A stretch of DNA of 64,000 bases from Acidobacteriota bacterium (GCA_021792135.1 JAJYVF010000005.1:124001-188000), one strand, 5' to 3'; counted from the first letter of the stretch, positions 50,844 through 60,997 are shown. Notes: a model not told the origin generated them from the letters alone. Program-made: numbers and translations.

Positions 50844-53800
50844 ATGAGACCATCGAGGCTGATTGCAGCCTGCGGCGTCGCGCTGAGCCTGTGCTTCTCG
50901 CCGGCATTGATGGCACAGGCGGTTTTCGGCTCCATCTACGGGACCGTAACCGACGCCACGGGCGCTGTGGTTCCGAATGCCAAGATCACGATTACGGATG
51001 TGGGCAAGGGTACGTCGATCACGGTCACATCGAACGAGTCAGGCAGTTATGTGGCGCAGCACCTGATCCCGGACGTTTATAACGTCAAGGTGGAGGCCTC
51101 CGGATTTCAGACCTTCGAGGCAGACGGCATTCAGGTCGCTGCCGATACGTCCCCCAGAATCGATGCCCAGCTGAAGGCCGGCAGCACGACCCAGACTGTG
51201 ACGGTCAGCGCCAGCACGATTCCGGAACTGAAAACCGACCGCGCCGATGTGGCGACGGAGTTCAACTCCAGCGACATGCAGACCCTGCCGCTTCCGGACC
51301 GCAACTTCACAAACATTCAGCTCCTGCTGCCCGGAGCGCAGCAGCTGAACTGGGCTCATGCAGCCGATGAGGATCCGCAGGGCAGTAAGCAGATCCAGGT
51401 GGACGGCCAGGCCTTCGGCGGCGTGGCCTACATGCTCGATGGCACGGACAACCAGGACCCCATCCTGGGCATTATCGTCATCAACCCCGCGCTGGATGCC
51501 ATCTCGAACGCCAAGATCATTCTGCAGAACTACGACGCGGAATTCGGCAAGGCCGTCTCTTCCTTCATCTCCGTACAAACCAAATCCGGATCCAACCAGA
51601 TCCACGGGAGCGCATTCGACTATCGCGAAAGCAATGCGAACCTCGCCACCGATCCCTATTCCCAGTTCCGGGGCTCCGGAGCATTCCCTCCGGGTGTGCG
51701 GAATCAGTTTGGCGGATCCATCGGCGGACCCGTCATCAAAGACAGGACCTTCTACTTCGGCGATTATCAGGGCTGGCGGCAGAAGGTAGGCATCGCAAAC
51801 ACCCAGACTGTTCCCTCCAGTTATCTGGTTTCCACCTGCCTGGGCCAGACCATGCCCACCAGCGGTATACCCGGATGCGACTTCAGCCAGTATGTGGCTA
51901 ACGTGCCCAATACTCAGATCATCGACAACATTCCCGGCGATCCCAACAACGGCAAGCCATTCCCCGGTAACGTCATACCGGCAGCCGACCTCTCGCCACA
52001 GGCGCTGGGCCTCCTCAAGCTGCTCCAGCCCTATGCTCCCAATACGACGGGACAGTATAACGGCCTCAAGAACAACTTCGCGAAAAGCGGCACAGGCGGC
52101 TTCAATTCGGATCAGTGGGACGTACGCATTGACGATCAGGTCATCTCCGACAAGGCCCATGCTTTCGCGCGTTTCAGCCGGTTTACCGATACCATGACCG
52201 GCACCACGATGTTTGGCCCGGCAGGCGGCGCCGGGTTCGGACCCAACGGGTACGGCGGAAACTCCAAAGGGGCGAACGACAGCCTGGCGGCAGGCATGGA
52301 CTTTGCCCTTTCGCCCAAGTGGCTGATGGACTTCCGGCTCGGTTACTTCCGCTATAACATCATCGACGCTAAATTCGATCAAGGCATCCCGTTCGCCGCT
52401 AACCTCGGGATCCCGGGGATGAACACCGGTAACTATTTCACCGATGGCGCGCCGTACTTCCAGGTCGCCGAGGTGGATGTAAAGGGCAGCAGCGGAGCCA
52501 GCAACCCTACGGACGGCGGACCGAGTTATGGCAGCGGACTCAACCTCAACCGCTGCAACTGCCCGCTGACCGAACGCGAAGATGAATTCCAGGTGGTGAA
52601 TAACTGGACTCGAATCGTAGGCAATCACTCCATCAAATTTGGTGCAGATCTCCGCTATGGACGGAACCTGCGCGTTCCCAGCGATGTGGACCGGGCCGGT
52701 ATCATCAACTTCAATCCCGGTCCGACATCCAACAGCAGTACCTATGGGCTGGGATTCGCCACGCTCATGCTGGGGCAGGTAAGCACCTACAACCGGTTTG
52801 TGAGCGTCTCCACAAATGCCAAGGAGTTCCAGAAGCGCCTCTTCTTCTACGCTCAGGACACCTGGCATATGACGCCCAACCTGTCGGTGAATTATGGGAT
52901 GCGCTACGAGTACTACAGCCCCGAAGTTGTCAACGCACCCGGCAACGGGGCCCTGATGAAACTGACCGACGGCTATCTTCACGTCGCGGGTGTAGGCGGC
53001 ATCGGTACCAATATGGGCTGGAGTCCGTCGGAATTTCCGCTGGCGCCCCGTGTGGGTGTCGCCTACTCCGTCAATCCGACGACCGTCATCCGCGCCGGCT
53101 ATGGACGCAGTTTCGACATCGGAGTCTTCGGCTCCATCTTCGGCCACGTCGTCACCCAGAACCTGCCCGTTCTGGCCCAGCAGTCCATCAACAATCCAAC
53201 AACGACAGCCTATGCGTTCTGTCTCGGACCGAATACCCCGGGATGCACCCAGCCGGCCAGCCAGCCAGCCGGAGGCGGCCCTGCACCGTACGTTTTCCCC
53301 CTGGTTCCCTCTACCGGGCTGCTGCCCAATCCGGGCTATGGGGTCAGCTCCAAGGTGCGGCCTGATCCGCTGCGGCTCCCGACCCTGGATGCCTGGAACC
53401 TGAGCATGCAGCACGCGCTGACTCCCACGCTTTCCGCGACCCTGGCCTATGTCGGCAACAAGGGTACGCACACGCTCAGTGCCGGTGACGGCAACACAAC
53501 CAACCCCAACGAGACGGCGATCTTCCTGCCATCGAACTACAGCATTACTGGAGCGCCCCTGCACTACGATCCGAGCGTTCCCTCCAGCGTGGTCGTCAAT
53601 GGAGGGCCGCCTGGAATTGCGGCGAACGGTGGCACCGCGGTTACAAATTATCTGCAGCGCTACTACGGCGGCACTCTCCCGGCCTGTCAGAGCGCTGCGT
53701 ATGAGGCACAGATCGGAAAACTTGGCGAACCTGGGGTAACACCCGGCATGTGCGGCTGGATTCCCGGCGTCAACTACTACGGCGATAACCAGGACTCTCA

Positions 53801-54578
53801 CTACAATGCCCTCGACGCCACGCTCGCCAAGCAGTTCAGCCACGGTCTCAGCTTCAGTGCTCAGTACTCCTGGCAGCGCGCCTATGCCTGGAACTCCTCC
53901 TTCTCAACATGGAATCGCCACGCAGTCAAGGAGCGCGATCCCAATGTCCGCGAGCAGCAGTTCGTCCTCTACGGCACCTGGAACCTGCCCTTCGGACGCA
54001 ACCAGATGGTGGGCGCCAATGTACCGCGCGCAGTCGATGAAATTATCGGTGGCTGGATCTTCAGCCCGGTGCTGAACTGGTCCAGCGGCCTGCCCTACAC
54101 CCTCGCGTTTGCAGAGTGCAGCGCCTTCATCCCCGGCGATGCGCCCTGCAGTGTAAATGGCGTGCCGAAGAACCTGCCGCACGGTCTGACCAAATACGAC
54201 CCGATTACTCACAGCCGAAGGTTCTTTACCGGAACTTCAACCCCGCTCTACAACACCAGTACGGGCGTTTACACCTCCTACCTTGGTTTCAGCGCCACCG
54301 GACTGGATCAGCTGGGGAGCAGTGGACTGAACAACATGTATGGACCGGGATTCTTCAACGGCGATCTTTCGCTCATGAAGAACTTTCCCGTCCACGAAAG
54401 CATCGTGGCTCAGTTCCGCCTCGACGCCTATAACGGCTTCAACTACATGGCTCAGGGCAATCCCGGAAACACCAACCTTGATGGCGGCTCCTCGGCCGGC
54501 GTCATCAGTGCTTGCGCGGGAATCAACAACTCGTGCAATCCACGCCAGCTGCAATTCTCGCTGCGCGTGGATTTCTGA
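50844..54578 (+). CDS. Oar-like TonB-dependent receptor with carboxypeptidase-regulatory domain
   Basis: Outer-membrane receptor of 1244 residues. ATG 50844 follows GGAGG and starts a signal peptide (MRPSRLIAACGVALSLCFSP). Residues 32-115 are a CarboxypepD_reg-like Ig domain (GSIYGTVTDATGAVVPNAKI, SNESGSYVAQHLIPDVYNVK). A plug domain follows (LPLPDRNFTNIQLLLPGAQQ, QIQVDGQAFGGVAYMLDGTD, QNYDAEFGKAVSSFISVQTK), then the large barrel with alternating aromatic strands, ending QLQFSLRVDF, a typical C-terminal beta signal with terminal Phe. This Oar-like type is strongly expanded in acidobacteria. It should import or bind a large substrate, powered by TonB; the substrate is unknown. First gene of the plus-strand group reaching 62196. 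Confidence 0.95.
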   Translation: MRPSRLIAACGVALSLCFSPALMAQAVFGSIYGTVTDATGAVVPNAKITITDVGKGTSITVTSNESGSYVAQHLIPDVYNVKVEASGFQTFEADGIQVAADTSPRIDAQLKAGSTTQTVTVSASTIPELKTDRADVATEFNSSDMQTLPLPDRNFTNIQLLLPGAQQLNWAHAADEDPQGSKQIQVDGQAFGGVAYMLDGTDNQDPILGIIVINPALDAISNAKIILQNYDAEFGKAVSSFISVQTKSGSNQIHGSAFDYRESNANLATDPYSQFRGSGAFPPGVRNQFGGSIGGPVIKDRTFYFGDYQGWRQKVGIANTQTVPSSYLVSTCLGQTMPTSGIPGCDFSQYVANVPNTQIIDNIPGDPNNGKPFPGNVIPAADLSPQALGLLKLLQPYAPNTTGQYNGLKNNFAKSGTGGFNSDQWDVRIDDQVISDKAHAFARFSRFTDTMTGTTMFGPAGGAGFGPNGYGGNSKGANDSLAAGMDFALSPKWLMDFRLGYFRYNIIDAKFDQGIPFAANLGIPGMNTGNYFTDGAPYFQVAEVDVKGSSGASNPTDGGPSYGSGLNLNRCNCPLTEREDEFQVVNNWTRIVGNHSIKFGADLRYGRNLRVPSDVDRAGIINFNPGPTSNSSTYGLGFATLMLGQVSTYNRFVSVSTNAKEFQKRLFFYAQDTWHMTPNLSVNYGMRYEYYSPEVVNAPGNGALMKLTDGYLHVAGVGGIGTNMGWSPSEFPLAPRVGVAYSVNPTTVIRAGYGRSFDIGVFGSIFGHVVTQNLPVLAQQSINNPTTTAYAFCLGPNTPGCTQPASQPAGGGPAPYVFPLVPSTGLLPNPGYGVSSKVRPDPLRLPTLDAWNLSMQHALTPTLSATLAYVGNKGTHTLSAGDGNTTNPNETAIFLPSNYSITGAPLHYDPSVPSSVVVNGGPPGIAANGGTAVTNYLQRYYGGTLPACQSAAYEAQIGKLGEPGVTPGMCGWIPGVNYYGDNQDSHYNALDATLAKQFSHGLSFSAQYSWQRAYAWNSSFSTWNRHAVKERDPNVREQQFVLYGTWNLPFGRNQMVGANVPRAVDEIIGGWIFSPVLNWSSGLPYTLAFAECSAFIPGDAPCSVNGVPKNLPHGLTKYDPITHSRRFFTGTSTPLYNTSTGVYTSYLGFSATGLDQLGSSGLNNMYGPGFFNGDLSLMKNFPVHESIVAQFRLDAYNGFNYMAQGNPGNTNLDGGSSAGVISACAGINNSCNPRQLQFSLRVDF

Positions 54579-54598
54579 CCCACTACCATCCCCAGTCC

Positions 54599-54625
54599 CG
54601 GAGGGGAGCTTTCTGCTCCCCTCCG
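54599..54625 (+). terminator. Hairpin after the receptor gene
   Basis: CGGAGGGGAGC (54599-54609) and GCTCCCCTCCG (54615-54625) form a perfect 11-base stem with loop TTTCT, 20 bases after the receptor stop. It has no T-run. It may be a partial terminator or an mRNA-stabilising loop that lowers expression of the downstream genes relative to the receptor. Confidence 0.55.
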
Positions 54626-54655
54626 CCCGCCTCTCAGGAGTACACTTCCCGCATC

Positions 54656-55681
54656 ATGTTTCGGGGTTCCAGGCTCTCCGTGCTCATCTTCGCTGCTCTG
54701 GCTGCGAATGGCTCCGCCCAGACGTTGTCTGCTCCTGAGGCTCCTTCGGTGGCGGAAGCCCGCGCGCTGATGGCTGGGGGCAAAGCAGCTGAGGCTATGC
54801 GCGAGCTTGATGCACTGGCTGTAGTGCGCCCCGAACCGGCAGGCGTGGAGCGGCTGCGCGGGATTCTCCATTACGAGAATAATCAGCTCCCGGAAGCGGA
54901 AGCTTCGTTTGCCACGGCGGTCCAGCAGGATCCGTCGGACCTTCAGTCGCTGCAGATGCAGGGGATCGTGCTCTTTCGCATGGGCAAACCGGCACAGGCG
55001 ATCCCCATTCTGGAAAAGGCGCACTCCTCCGGACCTATCGCTAATGCCGATCCGAATTATGTACTTGCGCTTTGTTATATCGATACGAAGCGCTATGACG
55101 ATGCGCGGAGGGCGTTTGCCGAGCAATACGATTTCCGGCCGGACTCTGCCGCGGCATGGCTGGTGACCGGACGCATGCTCTTCCGCCAGGAGCTGACGGG
55201 GCCGGCGGCGGCCGCTGCAAAAGAGGCCATTCAACTGGATCCTCGTTTGCCGCTGGCGCACCGGCTGCTCGGCGAAATCGACCTTGCCAATGGCGACGTT
55301 TCCAGCGCTGTCGTGGAACTCGAGAAGGAACAGGCGCTCAATCCGCTGGACGGCGAAACGTATGACCGGCTCGGAGACGCCTGGCTGCGCAGCGGCCAGT
55401 ATGCTCGCGCACAGCAGGTGCTGGACCGGGCCGTTCTTCTGGAACCTAACGCGACCGGCCCCTACATCCTGCTGGGAAAGGCCCTGCTCGAGCAGCAGGA
55501 CCCGGTGATGGCGACGATGTATCTGGAGCACGCCCTCAAGATGGATCCGTCGAATTCGATGACCCACATGCTGCTGGGCCGAGCCTTTGCCGCATCCGGA
55601 CGCAGGGAGGACGCGCAGCGCGAGTTCGAAGCGCTCCGCAGGCTCCAGGACTCGAATGGTATTGCACCTTCGAAGCAGTAA
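54656..55681 (+). CDS. Exported TPR protein
   Basis: TPR protein of 341 residues with a signal peptide (MFRGSRLSVLIFAALAANGS, cleavage near SAQ). About seven TPR-like helical pairs follow, such as GILHYENNQLPEAEASFATA, LQMQGIVLFRMGKPAQAIPI, AHRLLGEIDLANGDVSSAVV, TYDRLGDAWLRSGQYARAQQ and THMLLGRAFAASGRREDAQR. TPRs form protein-binding superhelices, so it is likely a periplasmic scaffold. The ATG at 54656 has AGGAG only at long distance; no better start is seen. It ends 16 bases before the second TPR gene. Confidence 0.85.
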   Translation: MFRGSRLSVLIFAALAANGSAQTLSAPEAPSVAEARALMAGGKAAEAMRELDALAVVRPEPAGVERLRGILHYENNQLPEAEASFATAVQQDPSDLQSLQMQGIVLFRMGKPAQAIPILEKAHSSGPIANADPNYVLALCYIDTKRYDDARRAFAEQYDFRPDSAAAWLVTGRMLFRQELTGPAAAAAKEAIQLDPRLPLAHRLLGEIDLANGDVSSAVVELEKEQALNPLDGETYDRLGDAWLRSGQYARAQQVLDRAVLLEPNATGPYILLGKALLEQQDPVMATMYLEHALKMDPSNSMTHMLLGRAFAASGRREDAQREFEALRRLQDSNGIAPSKQ

Positions 55682-55697
55682 CAGGAGCGGGCCAGAG

Positions 55698-57446
55698 ATG
55701 GATCCCCTTCCAGTTCGATGGAGACTGGCTTTCGCAGTAGGCCTGTTTATGGGATCCGCGGCCTGTCGCGGGCAACAAAACGCGATCCAGCAGGCCGACT
55801 CGGCTTTCCGGGCCGGAACCGCGGCTTACGCGCACGGCGATCTTGAAGAAGCGCGGGTTGAATTCGCGCATGTAGTCCAGCTTGCGCCTCGCATCGAGGA
55901 AGGCCACAGCGCGCTGGGAGTCGTGCTGTACGCTCTGGGGAGATATCCGCAGGCCATCGCGGAGCTGGAGACGGCTTTGAAACTGAAGCCAGGGGATCGC
56001 ACCGCGCAGGAAAACCTGGCTCGGGCATGGAGCCAAACCGGCTCTCCGGAAAAGGCTGCGGCACTCCTGGCGCAGATGGATCACGACTCTCCTCTGGATG
56101 GAAACCTGCTGGCGCTCTGGGCACGCGATCTGGCCGGTACGTCGAATCTCGCAGGCGCCCTTGAGGTGATGCGCCGCGCCGTTGCCGCCGGTCCGCAGAA
56201 TGCCGGCCTGGAAGATCAGCTTGGATCGCTCTACGCTCAGGCCGGCCGCTGGGTCGAGGCCGAGATGGCATTCCAGCAGGCCGTGCAGCTGAATCCGCAG
56301 CTTTCGTCGGCGCACATGCATCTGGGCGTCGTGCTGAGCCACGAGCAGCAGCCGGACCGGGCGGCGGCGGAATTTGCTCTCGCTGCGCAGCTCGATCCCC
56401 ATAACCCTGTGGTGCAGTTTGAGTGGGGGAATGCGCTTGCTGCGGCGGGCAGGGATGACGATGCCGTCGTCCATCTTCAGCAGGCAATCGCTTTGCAGCC
56501 GGAATTCCTCGATGCGGAGTATCAGCTGGCGCTGGCCCTGCAGCGCACCGGGAAAGAGAGTGACGCAATTCCCTTCTTTCAGAAGGTGACAGCCGCTCGG
56601 CCGCGGGACGCCGAGGCGCTTACCAATCTTGCTCTCGCACTGGTGCAGACCGGCCGCGCGAAGGATGCTGTGCCCCTGTACCTGCGCGCTGCAGCGCTCA
56701 CCCCGGACAACCCCACGGTTCACCAGGATCTGGGAGTGGCTTATCTCCAGCAGAGCGATGTGGATGATGCGGTGAAGGAATTCCGGACAGGCCTGAAGCT
56801 CGCCCCGGACGATCCGCACCTGCACTACAATCTCGGGCTTGCGTTCAAGCTGAAAGACGATCTGCCCGATGCCATCGGCGAACTGGAATCGGCGATGAAG
56901 CTCGATCCCTCTTCGCCGGATGCTCCCTACACCCTGGGCATCCTCTATATGCAGGACGGCCGCTTCGATGACGCGGTGCGCAACCTGCGCACGGCGCTGC
57001 AACTTCGGCCGCAGAATGGCGACGGATGGTCGGTCCTCGGCAGCGTCTACCGGCAGCAGGGCAAATATGAGGACGCAGCCGCAGCTCTGCGGAAGGCCAT
57101 CGCGCTGCTGCCGGCTCAGCCCGGCCCGCACATTACTCTGGCCGGCGTTCTGCAGGATCAGGGAAAACAGAATGAAGCCATCGCAGAACGGAAGAAAGCC
57201 GCCGAACTGACCCGGGTGGCAGTCAACCGGCAGCGCGCCATGTTCTCAACGAATGCCGGAAACGCGCTGCTCAGCAAGGGCGAGATTGCAGACGCCATCT
57301 CCCATTACGAGGACGCCATCGGCAGCGATCCTTCCTACGCGGAAGCTCACCGCCAGCTGGCAGCGGCGCTCGCGGAGCAGGGCCGGCTAACCGAAGCCGC
57401 GACGGAAAAGCAAAGAGCTGAGGCTTTATCGGCAGGCAAGCCGTAG
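55698..57446 (+). CDS. Exported TPR protein
   Basis: Second, longer TPR protein of 582 residues. N-terminus MDPLPVRWRLAFAVGLFMGS with AACRGQQ could be a signal peptide or lipobox (SAAC). About fourteen TPR units, many near consensus: HSALGVVLYALGRYPQAIAE, AHMHLGVVLSHEQQPDRAAA, VHQDLGVAYLQQSDVDDAVK, LHYNLGLAFKLKDDLPDAIG and APYTLGILYMQDGRFDDAVR. It probably scaffolds the periplasmic redox proteins encoded on either side. AGGAG lies 10 bases upstream of ATG 55698. It is 25 bases before the CRTAC1 gene; gene order and short spacing indicate one operon. Confidence 0.87.
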   Translation: MDPLPVRWRLAFAVGLFMGSAACRGQQNAIQQADSAFRAGTAAYAHGDLEEARVEFAHVVQLAPRIEEGHSALGVVLYALGRYPQAIAELETALKLKPGDRTAQENLARAWSQTGSPEKAAALLAQMDHDSPLDGNLLALWARDLAGTSNLAGALEVMRRAVAAGPQNAGLEDQLGSLYAQAGRWVEAEMAFQQAVQLNPQLSSAHMHLGVVLSHEQQPDRAAAEFALAAQLDPHNPVVQFEWGNALAAAGRDDDAVVHLQQAIALQPEFLDAEYQLALALQRTGKESDAIPFFQKVTAARPRDAEALTNLALALVQTGRAKDAVPLYLRAAALTPDNPTVHQDLGVAYLQQSDVDDAVKEFRTGLKLAPDDPHLHYNLGLAFKLKDDLPDAIGELESAMKLDPSSPDAPYTLGILYMQDGRFDDAVRNLRTALQLRPQNGDGWSVLGSVYRQQGKYEDAAAALRKAIALLPAQPGPHITLAGVLQDQGKQNEAIAERKKAAELTRVAVNRQRAMFSTNAGNALLSKGEIADAISHYEDAIGSDPSYAEAHRQLAAALAEQGRLTEAATEKQRAEALSAGKP

Positions 57447-57471
57447 CGTTGCTGTGGTACTTTTTCTCCCA

Positions 57472-59349
57472 ATGAATCGGAGGCAATTCCTGGGCTCTCT
57501 CAGCCGTACCGCAGTGGTGCTGCCCTTCGCGGACGTCCTGCGGCTGGCTGTGCCTCCATGGCGGCGTTATCCGCTCCTGGGAGCACAGCAGATGGGTCAG
57601 AACCGGCCCGGCGCGCAGCAGTCCTACGATGCGAAACCGATGCCTCCGCCTTCCGGTCCGCCCTCGCCGATTACGGGTACCCCGCTTGGCGTCCAGTTCG
57701 TCGACGTCGCCAGACAATCCGGTCTGAACACGAAGACGATCTTCGGCGGCGAGGGAACCAACAAATATCTGCTGGAGACTACCGGCTGCGGAGTTGCCTT
57801 CTACGATTACGACCAGGACGGCTGGCTCGACATCTTTCTGGTGAACGGCTGGCGTCTCGATGGTTTCCCGAAAGGTTCTGAGCCGACCTGCCATTTGTTC
57901 AAAAACAATCGCGACGGAACCTTCACCGACGTTACCGCCAAAGCCGGACTTGCCCGCAGCGGATGGGGGCAGGCCTGCTGCGTCGGCGACTACAACAACG
58001 ATGGATGGGACGACCTCTTCGTCACCTGCTATGGCCAGAATGCTCTCTTCCATAACAACGGCGACGGCACCTTCACCGATGTCACTGCGAAGACAGGATT
58101 GCTGCAGCCGAAGACGCGCTGGAACTCAGGCTGCGCGTTCCTCGATTACGACCGCGATGGGCATCTGGATCTCTTCGTCGGCAACTACATTGACTTTGAC
58201 CTGAAAACTGCACCCCTGCCGGAGTCCGGTCCCTGCCTCTACAAAGGCATCCTGGTGGCCTGCGGACCGCCTGGCCTTGCTCCCGGGAAGAATATCCTCT
58301 ACCACAACAACGGCAACGGCACCTTCGCCGATGTTTCAGAAAAAGCCGGCATGTGGAATACCTACGGCAACTACGCGCTCAGCGCGGCAGTCGCCGATTT
58401 CGATAACGATGGATGGCCGGACATTTACGTCGCGAACGACTCCACCGCCGCGACCCTCTATCAGAACCAGAAAGACGGCACCTTCCGCGACGTTGCCATC
58501 GAAGCGGGCGTCGCTTTCTCCCCCGACGGCAAGCCCCAGGCCGGTATGGGCGTGACCATCGGAGACTACAACCGCGATGGCTGGCTCGATATCGCCAAAA
58601 CAAATTTTGCCGGCGATACCGACTCCCTCTATGCGGGACTCGGCGGGTTCAACTTCGAAGACCGCACTTATCAGGCTGGCCTCGGCGTGAATACCCGTTA
58701 TCTGGGATGGGGGATCGGATTTATCGATATAGATAACGACGGCTGGCTCGATCTTCTGGTGGCCAACGGTCACGTATATCCCGAAGTCAACACCGTTAAG
58801 ACGGAGGCTCCTTACGCCGAACACAAGTATCTGTACCGCAATATGCGCAACGGGCGGTTTGAGGATGCCAGCGCTCAGGGTGGCCCCGGAATCACCGCGG
58901 CCGTTGCTGCTCGCGGCTGTGCATTCGGAGACTACGACAACGACGGCGACGTCGATGTCCTGGTGAACTGCATGAATTCCCTGCCCCAGTTGCTCCGCTG
59001 CGATTCCAGCTGGCAGCGGCACTGGGTCAAGGTCAAACTGGTTGGCGTGCGCTCCAACCGCACCGGGATTGGCGGCCGCGTCCGCATCCTGGCCAGAGTG
59101 CGGCCTGACAACGCCAGGCCGATGACACTGATCGATGAAGTGCGCAGCGGCGGCAGCTATTATTCGCAGAGCGACCTGCGGCTCCACTTTGGGCTGGATC
59201 AGGCAAAGACGATTGACTTGCTGGAGGTGCGCTGGCCATCAGGTCAGATCGACACCTTTAAGGATTTGCCTGCCGACCGGCTCTACGCTGTGGAAGAAGG
59301 CGCCAAAGAACCGACAGCGTATCTGCTGCCCGGGATGAGGAAGGTCTGA
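57472..59349 (+). CDS. CRTAC1-type FG-GAP/VCBS protein with ASPIC/UnbV domain
   Basis: Exported protein of 625 residues with a Tat-type signal (MNRRQFLGSLSRTAVVLPFA). Seven calcium-loop repeats of the type DxDxDGxxD form a seven-bladed propeller: DYDQDGWLDIFL, DYNNDGWDDLFV, DYDRDGHLDLFV, DFDNDGWPDIYV, DYNRDGWLDIAK, DIDNDGWLDLLV and DYDNDGDVDVLV. The C-terminus is the ASPIC/UnbV domain (IGGRVRILARV, GGSYYSQSDLRLHFGLDQAK, VRWPSGQIDTF). The Tat signal suggests folding, perhaps with cofactor or metal, before export. The family is associated with surface binding; its role is not established. It ends one base before the next gene, so they are co-translated. Confidence 0.92.
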   Translation: MNRRQFLGSLSRTAVVLPFADVLRLAVPPWRRYPLLGAQQMGQNRPGAQQSYDAKPMPPPSGPPSPITGTPLGVQFVDVARQSGLNTKTIFGGEGTNKYLLETTGCGVAFYDYDQDGWLDIFLVNGWRLDGFPKGSEPTCHLFKNNRDGTFTDVTAKAGLARSGWGQACCVGDYNNDGWDDLFVTCYGQNALFHNNGDGTFTDVTAKTGLLQPKTRWNSGCAFLDYDRDGHLDLFVGNYIDFDLKTAPLPESGPCLYKGILVACGPPGLAPGKNILYHNNGNGTFADVSEKAGMWNTYGNYALSAAVADFDNDGWPDIYVANDSTAATLYQNQKDGTFRDVAIEAGVAFSPDGKPQAGMGVTIGDYNRDGWLDIAKTNFAGDTDSLYAGLGGFNFEDRTYQAGLGVNTRYLGWGIGFIDIDNDGWLDLLVANGHVYPEVNTVKTEAPYAEHKYLYRNMRNGRFEDASAQGGPGITAAVAARGCAFGDYDNDGDVDVLVNCMNSLPQLLRCDSSWQRHWVKVKLVGVRSNRTGIGGRVRILARVRPDNARPMTLIDEVRSGGSYYSQSDLRLHFGLDQAKTIDLLEVRWPSGQIDTFKDLPADRLYAVEEGAKEPTAYLLPGMRKV

Positions 59350-59350
59350 G

Positions 59351-60997
59351 ATGCGGCGGCTCTGGTCGGCCCTGCTGGTTGCCTGCGGCTTCGCCCTCAT
59401 CGCCAGCGTTCCGCACGCGCAAACGAATTCGCCGCCACAGGACCCCGATGCCGTCTGCGCCTCCTGTCATCGGCAAATTTACGACTCGTGGAAGAAGACC
59501 CCGATGGCGCACGCCAGCGGACCCGCTGCCGAAGGATTTGTTCCTGCGGATTTCACCCACGCCGCGTCGGGCGTCCATTACCGGATCTATCTCGACAAGG
59601 GGCAGGTGTGGCTTTCATATGAGCGGCCCAATGCCCCACCTGATCGTGCGCTGAACGGCAGACAATTGCTGCTCTTCTATCTCGGCTCCGGACGGCGCGG
59701 GCGCACCTGGCTGTACGAACGCGAGGGATACTGGTTCGAAATCCCCATCAACTGGTATGCAAAGAAGCACATCTGGGACATGACTCCGCATTTCCTCAAC
59801 ACCCGCGCAATGCCCTTCACTTTGCCCGTCGATCCAGGTTGTCTCCATTGCCATGCAAGCGACGTCGCGGCATCGCTGCCGGATGCGCGGAATCATTATG
59901 CAGGGCTCCCGTTTCCGCACGGCGGCATTTATTGCTCATCCTGCCACGGCGATGCCTCGCAGCATCTGGCGCAACACGGCAGGGGACCGATCCTGAATCC
60001 TGCAAGACTGGACCCGATCCGGCGAGATTCAGTTTGCCTGGAGTGTCACCTCGAAGGTGAGGTTGTTGCGATCAGGCAAGGCCGGCACCTGGGAGCGTTT
60101 AAACCGGGAGACAATCTCTTCGACTATGCGGTGTACTTCGAAGATGGGCGCAAAGCCGGGGCCGCGGGGCGTGCCACCAGCCAGTGGGAGTCGCTGCTGG
60201 AGAGCGCCTGTAAACGGGCAAGCGGGGACCGCCTCACCTGCACGACCTGTCACGATCCGCATTCCGCGCCTTCGCCGGAGGAGCGCGTGAGCTACTATCG
60301 AGCACGCTGTCTCAGCTGCCACGCCGGGTTGGCTTCGGGACATCACTCCAGCAACCCCGACTGCACCTCCTGTCACATGCCCCGCCAGGAGACGCAGGAT
60401 ATCGCGCACGAACAGGTGACGGACCACCGCATTCAGATTCCCTCCAAACCTTATGCCAGTCCGCTTTCTTCTGCTGAACTGGTTCCCGTCGGCGGCATCC
60501 ATCCCAGCCCGCGCGACGAGGGAATCGCCTGGGCGCAGCTGGGGTTTCGCGGCGATCGTGCCGCCGGGGAGCGCGCCATGAAGTTGCTGCTGGAAGCGGA
60601 GGCCTCCGATCCCGCACAGGCTTCGGATGCCGAGTTGCACATGGAGCTCGGATTTCTTGAGCAGGCAAGCGGAAATCGCGAACGCGCCCGCACGGAGTAC
60701 GAGGAGGCCCTGCGCGCAGACCGGTTCAACGAAACTGCGGCGGGCGACCTCGCAGTGCTCGATGCGCAGCAGGGCGACTTTGCCTCCGCGCAGCCCCTTT
60801 GGGCGGCCGTATTCCAGCACGACCCCGGAGCCAGCGCGGCCGGGATTGATCTTGCGGTGGCGCAGTGCCGCCTCGGCCAACCCGGCGCGGCGGCACAAAC
60901 CCTGCACCGGGTTTTGCTCTTCTCTCCCGATAATGAGACCGCCAGGAGGCTGTCCCTCGCGCTCGATCGCGGGGACAGCCAGTGCACAAAGCGGTAA
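59351..60997 (+). CDS. Heptahaem cytochrome c with C-terminal TPRs
   Basis: Exported multihaem cytochrome of 548 residues. Signal peptide MRRLWSALLVACGFALIASV. Seven CxxCH haem sites: CASCH, CLHCH, CSSCH, CLECH, CTTCH, CLSCH and CTSCH, all in the first 345 residues, in the style of cytochrome c554/nitrite-reductase-like proteins. A TPR-type helical region follows (about 400-548: LHMELGFLEQASGNRERART, AAGDLAVLDAQQGDFASAQP). ATG 59351 lies one base after the CRTAC1 stop. Likely periplasmic electron carrier for the operon. Nitrogen, sulfur or metal chemistry cannot be chosen from sequence. Confidence 0.9.
   Translation: MRRLWSALLVACGFALIASVPHAQTNSPPQDPDAVCASCHRQIYDSWKKTPMAHASGPAAEGFVPADFTHAASGVHYRIYLDKGQVWLSYERPNAPPDRALNGRQLLLFYLGSGRRGRTWLYEREGYWFEIPINWYAKKHIWDMTPHFLNTRAMPFTLPVDPGCLHCHASDVAASLPDARNHYAGLPFPHGGIYCSSCHGDASQHLAQHGRGPILNPARLDPIRRDSVCLECHLEGEVVAIRQGRHLGAFKPGDNLFDYAVYFEDGRKAGAAGRATSQWESLLESACKRASGDRLTCTTCHDPHSAPSPEERVSYYRARCLSCHAGLASGHHSSNPDCTSCHMPRQETQDIAHEQVTDHRIQIPSKPYASPLSSAELVPVGGIHPSPRDEGIAWAQLGFRGDRAAGERAMKLLLEAEASDPAQASDAELHMELGFLEQASGNRERARTEYEEALRADRFNETAAGDLAVLDAQQGDFASAQPLWAAVFQHDPGASAAGIDLAVAQCRLGQPGAAAQTLHRVLLFSPDNETARRLSLALDRGDSQCTKR

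Noticed and set aside
51039-53843. A 934-codon open frame on the minus strand across the TonB-receptor gene
   Set aside because: It is antisense to a gene with clear domains, signal peptide and ribosome site. Its translation has no recognisable motif, and such long frames arise from GC-rich third positions.
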